A stretch of 59,465 bases of DNA from Stenotrophomonas maltophilia (GCF_004684085.1 NZ_SRHZ01000075.1:1-59465), one strand, 5' to 3'; positions 18,413-27,965 are shown, numbered from the stretch's first letter. The notes: generated by a model not told the origin, from the sequence alone. Translations and numbers: made by a program.

Positions 18413-19186
18413 CTACTTTGTGGTGTACCCACCATTGACCAGAATGGTCTGCCCGGTCATCCACCAGCCGTCGGTGACCAGGAAACGGATCCACGGCACG
18501 ATGTCGGCGATGTCGGTCAGGCCGGTACGGGTGAAAGGCGACAGCGCCGCAGCCGTCTTGTGATACGCCTGCGCATCGGCACTCTCGGCCGGGTAGAAGA
18601 ACGGCGTGTCCATCGGGCCGGGGCCGATCGCGGTCACCGAGATACCGCGCTCACCGAACTCCTTCGACGCCGCACGGGTGAAGTGCTCGACCGGCGCCTT
18701 GGTGCCGGCATAGCTGGAATAGAACGGCGTGAACGCGCCCAGCAGTGAGGTCACCAGGGTGCAGATGCGCCCACCGTCATTGACATGGCGCCCAGCCTCC
18801 TTGAGGAAGAAGAACGCGGCCTTGGCGTTGACCGCACTCATCTCGTCGTACTCCGCTTCGCTGATGTCCAGCAGCGGCTTCTTCAGCACCTTGCCGACCG
18901 TGTTGATGGCGATGTCGGGACGGCCGACCGCGGCCACGGCATCGGCGAACAAGCGCTCCATCGCTGCCGCCGAGGTCAGGTCGCCCTGCAGGGCCACCGC
19001 CTTGCTGCCGGCAGCCTGCACGGCGGCGACGGTGGCCTCTGCATCGGCCTGGGTGGCGGCGCTGTTGTAGTGGATGACGATGGCCTTGGCACCCTGTGCG
19101 GCGAAGTCGCGGGCGATCAGTCCGCCCAGGTTCTTGGCGCCACCGGCGATCAGTACGGTCTTGCCCTTGAGGGAATGGTCGGTCAT
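18413..19186 (-). CDS. Short-chain dehydrogenase/reductase
   Basis: A 257-residue SDR oxidoreductase, probably NADP-dependent and cytoplasmic. It has the cofactor loop VLIAGGAKNLGG (about 12-23), the NTVG variant of the NNAG motif, and the Ser/Tyr/Lys triad in TSLLGAFTPFYSSYAGTK. The C-terminus MTGQTILVNGGYTTK is typical. The substrate cannot be told. The ATG at 19186 starts MTDHSLKGKTV; upstream in-frame sequence is not SDR-like. It is divergent from a LysR gene with a 117-base gap, which suggests local control. Confidence 0.88.
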   Translation of the reverse strand: MTDHSLKGKTVLIAGGAKNLGGLIARDFAAQGAKAIVIHYNSAATQADAEATVAAVQAAGSKAVALQGDLTSAAAMERLFADAVAAVGRPDIAINTVGKVLKKPLLDISEAEYDEMSAVNAKAAFFFLKEAGRHVNDGGRICTLVTSLLGAFTPFYSSYAGTKAPVEHFTRAASKEFGERGISVTAIGPGPMDTPFFYPAESADAQAYHKTAAALSPFTRTGLTDIADIVPWIRFLVTDGWWMTGQTILVNGGYTTK

Positions 19187-19303
19187 GGCTTCGGTCTCAG
19201 GAGGGGGCTGTCCGGGGTGGCAACCCTGCCCTGACGACGATATCGTGCAGAAAATGCGGATAAAGCCCGCCACATTGACTTAACTTTCCAGAGCCAGCGA
19301 ACA

Positions 19304-20209
19304 ATGGACCGGATCGATCGCTTCCGCATCTTCACCCGGGTGGTGGAGTGCGCCAGCTTCACCCGCGCCGCCGACCAGCTCGGCCTGCCCCGCTCCACGG
19401 TATCGGCGGCCATCGCCGAACTCGAGCAGCGGCTCGGCACCCGCCTGCTGCAGCGCTCGACCCGCCGGGTCTCTACCACCCACGATGGCGATGTGTTCCA
19501 TGCCCGTTGCCTGCGCCTGATCGCCGAGGTCGAAGACGCCGAGTCCCTGTTCCGCCAGGACGATGCACAGCCGATGGGTCTACTGAAGATCGACGTCCCC
19601 AGCCGCATCGGTCGTCGCATCATCGCCCCGGCCCTGCCCGAATTTTTCGCCCACTATCCGCAGGTGGAGCTGGATCTGGGCATGACCGACCGTGCAGTGA
19701 ACCTGATCGAAGACGGCTGCGATGCGGTGCTGCGGGTCGGCCAACTGGGCGACTCGAGCCTGGTGGCCCGCGAGCTGGGCCAGCTGGACTTCGTCAACGT
19801 CGCCGCGCCGACCTACCTGCGCGAGCACGGCGTACCGCAGCACCCCGCCGATCTGCAGCAGCATCGCGCGGTGAACTATGCGTCGCCGACGACGGCACGG
19901 GTGGAACCCTGGGAATGGCAGGACGGCGGCCAGCTTCACATGCAGCCGATGTCGGGCTGGGTACGAGTGAACAGCGCCGAGGCGTCGATCGCCTGCTGCG
20001 TGGCGGGACTGGGGCTGCTGCAGATTCCGCGCTACGACGTACAGGCGGAACTGCAGTCAGGTGCCTTGGTGGAGGTGATGCCGCAACACGTGGCGCAGCC
20101 ATTGCCGGTGACACTTCTGCAGCCGCATCGGCAACACCGCGCACAGCGTGTGCAGGTGTTCATCGAGTGGCTGCTACCGGTGCTGCGGGCCGGCCTGCAG
20201 TTGCGGTAG
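19304..20209 (+). CDS. LysR-family transcriptional regulator
   Basis: A 301-residue LysR regulator of the CrgA/DsdC-like branch. The helix-turn-helix is RFRIFTRVVECASFTRAADQ and LPRSTVSAAIAELEQRLG; the rest is the effector-binding domain, with the frequent PAPTYL-like segment AAPTYLREHG. It is divergent from the SDR gene and probably regulates it. The TAG stop at 20207-20209 is formed by the GTAG foot of the first unit of the 77-bp array that follows, so the repeat sits flush with the gene end. Confidence 0.9.
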   Translation: MDRIDRFRIFTRVVECASFTRAADQLGLPRSTVSAAIAELEQRLGTRLLQRSTRRVSTTHDGDVFHARCLRLIAEVEDAESLFRQDDAQPMGLLKIDVPSRIGRRIIAPALPEFFAHYPQVELDLGMTDRAVNLIEDGCDAVLRVGQLGDSSLVARELGQLDFVNVAAPTYLREHGVPQHPADLQQHRAVNYASPTTARVEPWEWQDGGQLHMQPMSGWVRVNSAEASIACCVAGLGLLQIPRYDVQAELQSGALVEVMPQHVAQPLPVTLLQPHRQHRAQRVQVFIEWLLPVLRAGLQLR

Positions 20210-20660
20210 ATCCACGCCATGCGTGGATGCCCACATCCGTGCCAACCAAGGTTGGCAGCTACCAAAGCAACGGCAAACCACGGTAGATCCACGCCATGCG
20301 TGGATACCCGCATCGGTGCCAACCAAGGTTGGCACCTACCAAAGCGACGGAAAACCGCAGTAGATCCACGCCATGCGTGGATATCCGCATCCGTGCCAAC
20401 CAAAGTTGGCACCCACCAAAGCGACGGCAAACCACAGTAGATCCACGCCATGCGTGGATATCCGCATCCGTGCCAATCAAGGTTGGCACCCACCAAAGCG
20501 ACGGCAAACCACGGTAGATCCACGCCATGCGTGGATACCCGCATCCGTGCCAATCAAGGTTGGCACCTACCAAAGCGACGGCAATCCACGGTAGATCCAC
20601 GCCATGCGTGGATGCCCACATCCGTGCCAACCAAGGTTGGCACCTACCAAGGGCCGAAGC
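20206..20660. repeat. Six-unit 77-bp tandem array of paired palindromes
   Basis: The GTAG foot recurs at 20206, 20283, 20360, 20437, 20514 and 20591, exactly 77 bases apart. Each unit holds GTAG, the dyad ATCCACGCCATGCGTGGAT, a ~13-base spacer, the dyad GTGCCAACC/GGTTGGCAC, and a CTACC (or CCACC) foot, so each is a foot-to-foot inverted SMAG pair. Linkers (AAAGCGACGGCAAACCAC) are nearly identical between units. There are no unique spacers, so it is not a CRISPR array. It separates the LysR gene from smeP. Confidence 0.95.
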
Positions 20661-20676
20661 CGCAGAACCCGGGGCG

Positions 20677-23600
20677 CTACGCCCCGGATTCATCCGGCTT
20701 TACCCGGAACCACGCCGCGTACAGCGCCGGCAGGAACACCAGCGTCAGCACCGTGCCCACGATCAAACCACCCATGATCGAAATCGCCATCGAGCCATAG
20801 AACGCACTGCGCGACAGCGGGATCATCGCCAGCACGGCAGCAAGGGCGGTCAGCACGATCGGGCGGAATCGACGCACTGTGGCATCGATGATCGAATGCC
20901 AGCGGTCATGCCCGGCATCGATGTCCTGCTGGATCTGGTCGATCAGGATCACCGAGTTGCGCATGATCATGCCTGCCAGTGCGATCGTGCCCAGCAGCGC
21001 CACGAAGCCGAACGGCGCGCGGAACAGCAGCAGGAACAACGTGGCGCCGATGATGCCCAGCGGCGCGGTGACCAGCACCATCGCCGCACGCGAGAAGCTG
21101 CGTAGCTGCAGCATCAGCAGCGTTGCCACCACGATCAGGAACAACGGCATGCCAGCCTTGATCGAGTTCTGCCCACGCGCCGAGTCTTCCACCGAACCAC
21201 CGGTTTCCAGCAGGTAGCCACTGGGCAGCTCCGCACGGATGCCATCCAGGGTCGGCACGATCTGCTGCACCACGTCCAGCGCCTGCATGCCATCGCTGAT
21301 GTCGGCACGCACGGTCACTGTCGGCAGACGGTTGCGGTGCCAGATGATGCCGTCCTCGAAGGCGTACTCCAGGCGCGCGACCTGCGACAGCGTCACCGCC
21401 GTGCCGCTGCTGGTGGGCATCGCCAGGCTGTCGATCAGGTCCAGCTGCGCGCGCTCGTTGTCCGGGCCGCGCAGCAGCATCTCGATCTGGCGATTGCCTT
21501 CGCGGTAGGTACTGACGCTCATGCCCGACAGCGAACTGCTGAGGAACTGGCTGACCTGCGCGCTGCTGACGCCCAGCGCGCGCGCGCGGTCCTGGTCGAT
21601 CACCAGGCGCACTACCTTGCTCGGCTCGCTCCAGTCCAGGTTGACGTTCATCACGTGCGGGTTCTCGCGCACCTTGGCCTCGACCTGGCGCGCGATCGCC
21701 TGCACCTGCGCGATGTGCTCACCGGAGACACGCATCTGCACCGGATAGCCGACCGGCGGGCCATTCTCAAGCCGGGTCACGCGCATCTGCACATCCGGGA
21801 ACTGCTTGATCACGTCCTTCAGCATCCATTCGCGCGTAGCTTCGCGGGCCTTGGCATCTTCGGTGAGCACCACGAACTGGGCGAAGTTGGTGGCCGGCAG
21901 CTGCTGGTCCAGCGGCAGGTAGAAGCGCGGCGAACCGGTGCCGACATAGGCCACGTAGTTGCTGATGCCTTCGCGCTGCTTCAGCAGCGTTTCCAGTTTG
22001 TTGGCCTGCGCCTGGGTGGCGGCCAGCGACGCGCCTTCGGCCAGCTCGATGTCCACCATCAGTTCCGGGCGGGTCGAGTCGGGGAAGAACTGCTGCGGCA
22101 CGAAGCGGAACAGCATCAGCGAGCCGATGAACAGCGCGATGGTCGCACCGATCACCCACCAGCGATGGCGAAGGCAGGTGTCGAGGAACGCGCGGAACCG
22201 GGTGTAGAACGGCCGCTGGTACGGATCATGGTCGTGCGCATGCTCCTTCGGCGCGATCCAGCGCGCGAGTGCCGGATGGCGGTCGGCCCACTGCAGGCGC
22301 TTGGCGCGCCAGCGACCGGCAAGACTCTCCGGCTTGGGAAGCTGCGGATTGAACAGGTCCGGCAGCATCTTGTCGCCCAGGTACGGGATGAACAGCACTG
22401 CGGCAATCCAGGACACCACCAGCGCGATGGTCACCACCTGGAACAGCGAGCGGGTGTATTCACCGGTGCTCGATGCGGCGGTGGCGATCGGCAGGAAGCC
22501 GGCCGCGGTGATCAGCGTACCGGTCAACATCGGGAAGGCGGTCGATTCCCAGGCGAAACTGGCCGCGCGCAGGCGGTCGTAGCCCTGCTCCATCTTGGTG
22601 GCCATCATCTCCACCGCGATGATCGCATCGTCCACCAGCAGGCCCAGTGCCAGCACCAGCGCACCCAGCGAAATCTTGTGCAGACCGATGTCGAAGTAGT
22701 GCATGACGAAGAAGGTCATCGCCAGCACCAGCGGAATGGTCACGCCCACCACCAGGCCGGTGCGTAGGCCCAGCGAGAAGAAGCTGACCAGCAGCACGAT
22801 CACCACTGCTTCGGTCAGCACCTGCACGAACTCGCCCACCGACTCTTCCACCGCATGCGGCTGGTCGGACACCTTGCGCAGCTGCATGCCGGCCGGCAGG
22901 GTCTTCTGCAGGCGCTCGAACTCGGCATCCAGGGTCGCACCGAGTTTCAGGATGTCGCCGCCGTCCTTCATTGCCACCGCCAGGCCGATCGCATCCTGGC
23001 CCATGAAGCGCATCTTCGGTGACGCCGGATCGGCAAAGCCACGCTTCACCTCGGCGATATCGCCCAGATGCAGCGTGCGCTCGCCGGCCTGGATCGGGAA
23101 CTTGCGGATGTCCTCGATCGAATCGAACTGGCCGGTCACGCGCAGCTGCACGCGGTCGGTCGGGGTTTCAAAGAAACTGGTGGCAGCCACCGCGTTCTGA
23201 TCGGCCAGCGCCTGCTGCACCTGCTGCAGCGACACGCCCAGCGTGGCCAGCTTGGTGTTGGACAGCTCGATCCACACCTTCTCGTCCTGCAGGCCGACCA
23301 GGTCGATCTTGCCGACGTCGGGCACACGCTGCAGTTCCAGCTGGATGCGGTCGGCGTAGTCACGCATCACCGCATAGTCGAAGCCTTCGCCAGTCAGCGC
23401 ATAGATGTTGCCGAAGGTATCGCCGAACTCATCGTTGTAGAACGGTCCGACGATCTCGCGGGGCAACGTGGGGCGAATGTCGCCCACGCGCTTGCGGACC
23501 TGGTACCAGAGGTCGGGAATCTGCTTGGAGCGCAGGCTGTCGCGGGCCATGAAGATCACCTGCGATTCGCCCGGGCGCGAGTACGAGCGGATGAACTCGT

Positions 23601-23838
23601 ACTGGCCGGTGTTCATCAGCGCCTTCTCGATCGGCTCGGTCACCTGCCGCGAGACCTGCTCGGCGGTGGCGCCGGGCCACATCGTTCGTACCACCATCGC
23701 CTTGAAGGTGAACGGCGGATCTTCAGACTGGCCCAGATGCTTGTACGACCATGCACCAATGACGGCAAAGGCCAGCATCGCAAACAGCACCAGCGGGCGA
23801 TTGCCCAACGCCCATTCGGAAAGATTGAAGCGGCGCAC
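20677..23838 (-). CDS. smeP: RND multidrug efflux pump, inner-membrane transporter SmeP
   Basis: A 1053-residue RND permease, of the usual length, with 12 expected membrane helices, two large periplasmic loops and the proton-relay helix (VLALGLLVDDAIIAVEMM). Its length and sequence style place it among the HAE1-like/unspecific RND pumps. The cluster order with smeO, smeRo, pcm and tolC matches the described SmeOP-TolCsm locus, a pump reported to export several unrelated antibiotics and detergents; that assignment rests on gene order. It starts three bases after smeO, so the two are co-transcribed. Confidence 0.92.
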   Translation of the reverse strand: MRRFNLSEWALGNRPLVLFAMLAFAVIGAWSYKHLGQSEDPPFTFKAMVVRTMWPGATAEQVSRQVTEPIEKALMNTGQYEFIRSYSRPGESQVIFMARDSLRSKQIPDLWYQVRKRVGDIRPTLPREIVGPFYNDEFGDTFGNIYALTGEGFDYAVMRDYADRIQLELQRVPDVGKIDLVGLQDEKVWIELSNTKLATLGVSLQQVQQALADQNAVAATSFFETPTDRVQLRVTGQFDSIEDIRKFPIQAGERTLHLGDIAEVKRGFADPASPKMRFMGQDAIGLAVAMKDGGDILKLGATLDAEFERLQKTLPAGMQLRKVSDQPHAVEESVGEFVQVLTEAVVIVLLVSFFSLGLRTGLVVGVTIPLVLAMTFFVMHYFDIGLHKISLGALVLALGLLVDDAIIAVEMMATKMEQGYDRLRAASFAWESTAFPMLTGTLITAAGFLPIATAASSTGEYTRSLFQVVTIALVVSWIAAVLFIPYLGDKMLPDLFNPQLPKPESLAGRWRAKRLQWADRHPALARWIAPKEHAHDHDPYQRPFYTRFRAFLDTCLRHRWWVIGATIALFIGSLMLFRFVPQQFFPDSTRPELMVDIELAEGASLAATQAQANKLETLLKQREGISNYVAYVGTGSPRFYLPLDQQLPATNFAQFVVLTEDAKAREATREWMLKDVIKQFPDVQMRVTRLENGPPVGYPVQMRVSGEHIAQVQAIARQVEAKVRENPHVMNVNLDWSEPSKVVRLVIDQDRARALGVSSAQVSQFLSSSLSGMSVSTYREGNRQIEMLLRGPDNERAQLDLIDSLAMPTSSGTAVTLSQVARLEYAFEDGIIWHRNRLPTVTVRADISDGMQALDVVQQIVPTLDGIRAELPSGYLLETGGSVEDSARGQNSIKAGMPLFLIVVATLLMLQLRSFSRAAMVLVTAPLGIIGATLFLLLFRAPFGFVALLGTIALAGMIMRNSVILIDQIQQDIDAGHDRWHSIIDATVRRFRPIVLTALAAVLAMIPLSRSAFYGSMAISIMGGLIVGTVLTLVFLPALYAAWFRVKPDESGA

Positions 23839-23841
23839 GGA

Positions 23842-24981
23842 TCAGTGCCCCTTGCCTGCAGCAGGCGCAGCGGCCGGCTGCGACGCCGGTGCCAGTACCG
23901 GCCGGTTCTGGCGATCAACGGGTGTCACCACCTGGCCTTCGCGCAGCAGGTGGCCACCGGCAGCGACCACCCAGTCACCCGCCTCCACACCGGACAGTAC
24001 CGGCACGGCCTGCGCACCATAGGCACCGACCGTCACCGGGGTTGCCTTCAGCGCACCATTGGCCGGATTGACCACCCACACGCTGGCCTTGCCATCACTG
24101 CCGCGCAGCACCGAGCCAAGCGGCAGCTGCAAGGTGCCACTGCGGCCTGCGGCGGCGAACACCCGTGCGCTCTGGCCCAGTTCGACTTCGCTCAAGGCTT
24201 CCGGCGCCAGGCTGACCCGCGTGGCATAGGTGCGCGCCTGCGCATCGGCAGCCGGCGCGATCTCGCGCAGGGTGCCCGGCAGCAGCTGGCCCGGACGGTT
24301 CCACAGTTCCACCTGCACCGGCTGCCCGACCTTGTAATCACGGATGCTGCTTTCAGGCAGCGCGATCAGGACTTCGCGGCCACCATCAGCGGCCAGGGTG
24401 AACACCGTCTGCCCGGCACTGACCACCTGCCCGGCTTCGGCCTGGCGGCTGGCGATCACACCGTCGGCCGGCGCGCGCAGCTGCGCGTACTCGGCCTGGT
24501 TGCGGGCCACCGCCAGGTTGGCGCGGGCGGCATTGGCCTGGCCCTGCGCGGCCTTGAACGCAGCGGTCTGCTGGTCCAGCGCCGAGCGGCTGACCAGCTG
24601 GTCTTCGGCCAGCTTGGCATAGCGCTTCTGGTCATCGCGGGCACGCACCAGATCGGCTTCCGCCGCCGCCAGCTGCGCCTGCGAAGCGGCCGCCTGCGAG
24701 GCATAGTCGGCGACGTCCAGTTCGGCCAGCAGCTGGCCCTTCTTCACGCGCTGCCCGGCGTCGACATGACGCTTGATCAGATTGCCGCCCACCCGGAACG
24801 ACAGCGGGCTCTCCTGGCGGGCACGTACTTCGCCGGGATAGGCCGCCGGTGCTTGCCCCTCCTGCGTGGTGGGATGCACCACCAGCACCGGAATGGCCGC
24901 CACCGGCTCGGCGGCCTGCCTGCCACAGGCTGCCACCACCACCGCCAGCACGCCAACGCCCAACCAACGCATGTTCTTCAT
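23842..24981 (-). CDS. smeO: RND efflux membrane-fusion (adaptor) lipoprotein SmeO
   Basis: A 379-residue periplasmic adaptor linking SmeP to TolC. The N-terminus MKNMRWLGVGVLAVVVAACG is a lipoprotein signal with the lipobox Cys at residue 19. Then come a barrel-sandwich/lipoyl half (ESPLSFRVGGNLIKRHVDAG, KGQLLAELD), a long helical hairpin rich in Ala and Gln (about 80-155), the second lipoyl half and the beta-barrel. An ATG three codons later is possible. The protein ends in an Ala/Pro-rich tail. It is first in the leftward operon and divergent from smeRo. Confidence 0.9.
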   Translation of the reverse strand: MKNMRWLGVGVLAVVVAACGRQAAEPVAAIPVLVVHPTTQEGQAPAAYPGEVRARQESPLSFRVGGNLIKRHVDAGQRVKKGQLLAELDVADYASQAAASQAQLAAAEADLVRARDDQKRYAKLAEDQLVSRSALDQQTAAFKAAQGQANAARANLAVARNQAEYAQLRAPADGVIASRQAEAGQVVSAGQTVFTLAADGGREVLIALPESSIRDYKVGQPVQVELWNRPGQLLPGTLREIAPAADAQARTYATRVSLAPEALSEVELGQSARVFAAAGRSGTLQLPLGSVLRGSDGKASVWVVNPANGALKATPVTVGAYGAQAVPVLSGVEAGDWVVAAGGHLLREGQVVTPVDRQNRPVLAPASQPAAAPAAGKGH

Positions 24982-25104
24982 GAGGTACAAGACCTGAAAA
25001 GGGGATCCGGGGGAACGCGCCGACAACATACTGTTGCGACACGGACATTAGTGAACCAGCCGGTATAGTATAAATATCGAACCGCTTGGTCTAGTATTGT
25101 CGTG
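24982..25104. promoter_or_regulatory. Shared smeO/smeRo control region with candidate operator
   Basis: A 123-base divergent gap. An AT-rich stretch (TATAGTATAAATAT, 25064-25077) is flanked by the imperfect inverted repeats ACCAGCCGGT (25055-25064) and ACCGCTTGGT (25081-25090). TATACT on the minus strand (25072 to 25067) could be the smeO -10. Binding of SmeRo here would explain repression; this is inferred from layout and symmetry. Confidence 0.5.
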
Positions 25105-25785
25105 ATGAGTTCTCCCACTTCCCGCAAGCCGTCGGCCAAGCCCGCTGCCAAGGCCGCCGGACCCGGGCGTCCCAAGGACCTCGGCAAGCGCGCGGCGATC
25201 CTTGAAGCAGCCAAGGACCTGTTCATTGAGCAGGGCTATACCGGCGTGAGCATGGACACCATCGCCGCGCAGGCCGGCGTCTCCAAGCTGACGGTTTACA
25301 GCCACTTTGGCGACAAGGAGACCCTGTTCTCTGAAGCGGTGCAGTCAAAATGCGTTGAAATGCTGCCTGATGCACTGTTCGTGGCCGACGCGGACGGCCC
25401 CCTGCGCGACCAGCTGATCGGCATCGGCCTGGCCTTCTTCGAGCTGATCACCTCCGATGCGGCGATCTCGATCCAGCGCATGATGATGGCGCCGGAGACC
25501 GACGAACGCCTGCGCGAGCTGTTCTGGCAGGCCGGCCCGGAGCGTACCTGCGAGGCCCTGGCCGACTTCCTCCGCGCGCGCGGCGATCGCGGCGAGCTGG
25601 ACATCCCCGACTATTACCTCGCCGGCCAGCAGTTCCTGACCCTGGTGAAGGGCGAAGTGCACATGCATATGATGTGCGGCATGCCATTGTCACCGGTGGA
25701 GTGCGACCCTCTGACCCACGTGACCGCCAGCATCGACTTCTTCCTGCGCGCCTATGCGCCGCGAGGGGCCGGGACGGCTGAATAA
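25105..25785 (+). CDS. smeRo: TetR-family repressor SmeRo
   Basis: A 226-residue TetR regulator. After a basic, Ala/Pro/Lys-rich N-terminal extension (about 28 residues), the helix-turn-helix reads YTGVSMDTIAAQAGVSKLTV and YSHFGDKETLF. The C-terminal ligand domain resembles AcrR-like members. It lies between smeO (divergent) and pcm-tolC (same strand), and in the published SmeOP locus the equivalent gene represses the pump. ATG at 25105; a GTG one codon earlier is also possible. Confidence 0.9.
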   Translation: MSSPTSRKPSAKPAAKAAGPGRPKDLGKRAAILEAAKDLFIEQGYTGVSMDTIAAQAGVSKLTVYSHFGDKETLFSEAVQSKCVEMLPDALFVADADGPLRDQLIGIGLAFFELITSDAAISIQRMMMAPETDERLRELFWQAGPERTCEALADFLRARGDRGELDIPDYYLAGQQFLTLVKGEVHMHMMCGMPLSPVECDPLTHVTASIDFFLRAYAPRGAGTAE

Positions 25786-25921
25786 CCAAAACTGAACGAA
25801 CCGGAGGTTGCGATGACTTCCGGCACTGCGACCCCGGCCCCCCGGCAGCTGATGCTCTGGGCGCGCCGCCGGCCTCCGGCACCGGTAAAATGGCCGGCCC
25901 ACTGCGCTGGATTTGAACCTC

Positions 25922-26569
25922 ATGACGATTGATTACGCCCACGCCCGCGAACTGATGGTGGAACAGCAGATCCGTCCCTGGGACGTGCTGGACATCAAGG
26001 TGCTCGACGTCCTGGCCCGCCTGCCGCGCGAGGCCTTCGTCGCCGACGCGCACCGGGCGCTGGCCTACGCCGATGTCGAACTGCCGATCGGCAACGGCCA
26101 GAAGATGATGAAGCCGGTCATCGAGGGTCGTACCCTGCAGGCACTGGATCTGCAGCCGGGTGACGAAGTGCTGGAAATCGGCACCGGCAGCGGCTTCCTG
26201 TCGGCCTGCATCGGCGCGCTGGCGCGCGACGTGCTGAGTCTGGAGATCGACCCGGAACTGGCCGCCGCCGCGCGTGCCCGCCTGGATGCCTCCGGCCTGG
26301 GCACCAACGTCCGCGTGGAAGTGGCCGACGCCCTGTCCTGGCAGACCGAACGCCGCTTTGACGTGATCTGTGTCACTGGTGCGGTCGACGTGGTGCCGTC
26401 ACAGTTCGCTTCGTGGCTGCGTCCGGGTGGTCGCCTGTTCGTGATCCAGGGCCGTTCGCCGGCAATGGAGGCCCTGCTGGTCAAGGCCGACGGCAGCAGC
26501 GAGTCCCTGTTCGAGACTGATATCGATTACCTGCGTGGTGCCGCCCCGGCCCCCCAGTTCCACCTCTGA
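25922..26569 (+). CDS. pcm: Protein-L-isoaspartate O-methyltransferase family protein
   Basis: A 215-residue SAM methyltransferase. Visible are the Pcm-type N-terminal region (ARELMVEQQIRPWDVLD, RLPREAFVAD), motif I LEIGTGSGFLSACIGAL and the acidic end of motif II (LSLEIDPELAA). The family repairs isoaspartyl residues, although some relatives next to tolC have diverged. It is preceded by a 136-base gap after smeRo and followed 16 bases later by tolC, the order described for tolCsm-pcm-smeRo. An upstream TTG at 25913 is in frame but less likely. Confidence 0.9.
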   Translation: MTIDYAHARELMVEQQIRPWDVLDIKVLDVLARLPREAFVADAHRALAYADVELPIGNGQKMMKPVIEGRTLQALDLQPGDEVLEIGTGSGFLSACIGALARDVLSLEIDPELAAAARARLDASGLGTNVRVEVADALSWQTERRFDVICVTGAVDVVPSQFASWLRPGGRLFVIQGRSPAMEALLVKADGSSESLFETDIDYLRGAAPAPQFHL

Positions 26570-26585
26570 GTCCAAGGAAGCCGCA

Positions 26586-27944
26586 ATGATCCGCCGATCC
26601 CTCGCTGTTGCGCTGGCCACTGCCCTGCTGCCGTTGTCCGCCCATGCCGCCGACCTGCTGCAGGTCTACGAGATGGCGCGCAACGGCGATCCGCAGTTGT
26701 CCGCTGCCGAATCGACCCGGCTGGTCGACAAGGAAGGCGCCGTGCAGGCGCGCGCCGCCCTGCTGCCGCAGATCAACGGCCGTGCCCAGCTGAACCGTTC
26801 GCGCAGCGAGCCAAACGCCGATGCCAATTCCGGCTCATTCACCAGCAAGAGCCGCAATTACACGGTCGACGGCACCCAGACGCTGTTCAACTGGACCCAG
26901 ATCAACAACCTGCGTTCGCAGCGCGAGCTGAGCAAGGCTGCGGATTTCACCCTCGATTCGGCCAACGACAACCTGATCGTGCGCACCTCGGCGGCCTACT
27001 TCAACGTGCTGGTGGCGATCGAATCGCTGAATGCCGCACAGACCAATGAAGCGGCCGCGAAGAAGCAGTTCGACTTCGCCGACAAGCGCTTGGAAGTGGG
27101 CCTGGCGCCGATCACCGACGTGCACGAAGCACGCGCCCAGTACGACCAGGCGCGCGCCAACGCCATCGTTGCGCAGAACACCCTGGCCGACAATTACCAG
27201 GCACTGACCGAACTGACCGGCCAGCCGGTGGTGAACCTGCGTGGCCTGCCGGCGGACTTCCGCCCGGAAGTGCCGGCCAACCGCGGCAACATCGATGAAC
27301 TGGTGCACCAGGCCACCGGCCAGAACCCGGCGCTGAAGGCGCAGGAGCTGAAGGTCAGTGCTGCCGAAGCCGGTGTACAGGCCGCGCGTGGCGGCCACTA
27401 CCCGACCCTCTCGCTGGGCGGCAGCTGGGGCAAGAGCGCAACCTGGGGTGACAGCGTCGGTTCCGGCTCGCTGTCACCGGACGCACGCACCAACAGCATC
27501 GGCCTGACCCTGAGCGTTCCGATCTTCGCCGGCGGTGCCACCCAGTCGAATGTGCGCCAGGCGCTGGCCCAGCGTGACATCGCCCAGGATGGTTTCGAGC
27601 AGCAGAAGCGCGCACTGGACCGCAACACCCGCAATGCCTACCAGACCCTGGTGCAGGGCATCAGCGAAGTGGAAGCCCGCCGCCTGGCGGTGGTCTCGGC
27701 ACAGAGCGCCTACGATGCTTCGCAGGTCGGCCTGGAAGTCGGTACCCGAACCGTGCTGGACGTGATCCAGAACCAGCGCATCCTGTTCTCCGCGCAGCTG
27801 GATTACGCGCAGGCCCGCTACAACTTCCTGCAGAACCGGCTGCTGCTGAGCCAGTCGCTGGGCGCGCTGGACGTGGCCGAGCTGCAGGACATCAACCGCC
27901 TGCTGACCCAGGACGCGGGCAACCCGGCAACGACCACGCACTGA
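26586..27944 (+). CDS. tolC: TolC-family outer-membrane efflux channel
   Basis: A 452-residue outer-membrane factor. The signal peptide is MIRRSLAVALATALLPLSAHA, cleaved before ADLLQVYEMARNGDP, the typical mature start of TolC. The two long helical repeats (roughly 20-220 and 230-435) contain LFNWTQINNLRSQREL and, in the second, LSVPIFAGGATQSNVRQA and EVGTRTVLDVIQNQR. AAGGAA precedes the ATG. It would provide the exit duct for SmeOP and perhaps other pumps. A strong terminator follows. Confidence 0.95.
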   Translation: MIRRSLAVALATALLPLSAHAADLLQVYEMARNGDPQLSAAESTRLVDKEGAVQARAALLPQINGRAQLNRSRSEPNADANSGSFTSKSRNYTVDGTQTLFNWTQINNLRSQRELSKAADFTLDSANDNLIVRTSAAYFNVLVAIESLNAAQTNEAAAKKQFDFADKRLEVGLAPITDVHEARAQYDQARANAIVAQNTLADNYQALTELTGQPVVNLRGLPADFRPEVPANRGNIDELVHQATGQNPALKAQELKVSAAEAGVQAARGGHYPTLSLGGSWGKSATWGDSVGSGSLSPDARTNSIGLTLSVPIFAGGATQSNVRQALAQRDIAQDGFEQQKRALDRNTRNAYQTLVQGISEVEARRLAVVSAQSAYDASQVGLEVGTRTVLDVIQNQRILFSAQLDYAQARYNFLQNRLLLSQSLGALDVAELQDINRLLTQDAGNPATTTH

Positions 27945-27965
27945 GTCGTCGCCCTGTCGGCAATG

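Noticed and set aside
20206..20660. Possible CRISPR array
   Set aside because: Repeats are regular, but the interval between dyads is also conserved from unit to unit, so there are no unique spacers. No cas genes are nearby.
23842..27944. Assignment of the efflux genes to other Sme pumps (SmeABC, SmeDEF, SmeYZ, SmeVWX)
   Set aside because: Those loci have other neighbours; the order with smeRo, pcm and tolC on the divergent strand fits only SmeOP-TolCsm as I know it.
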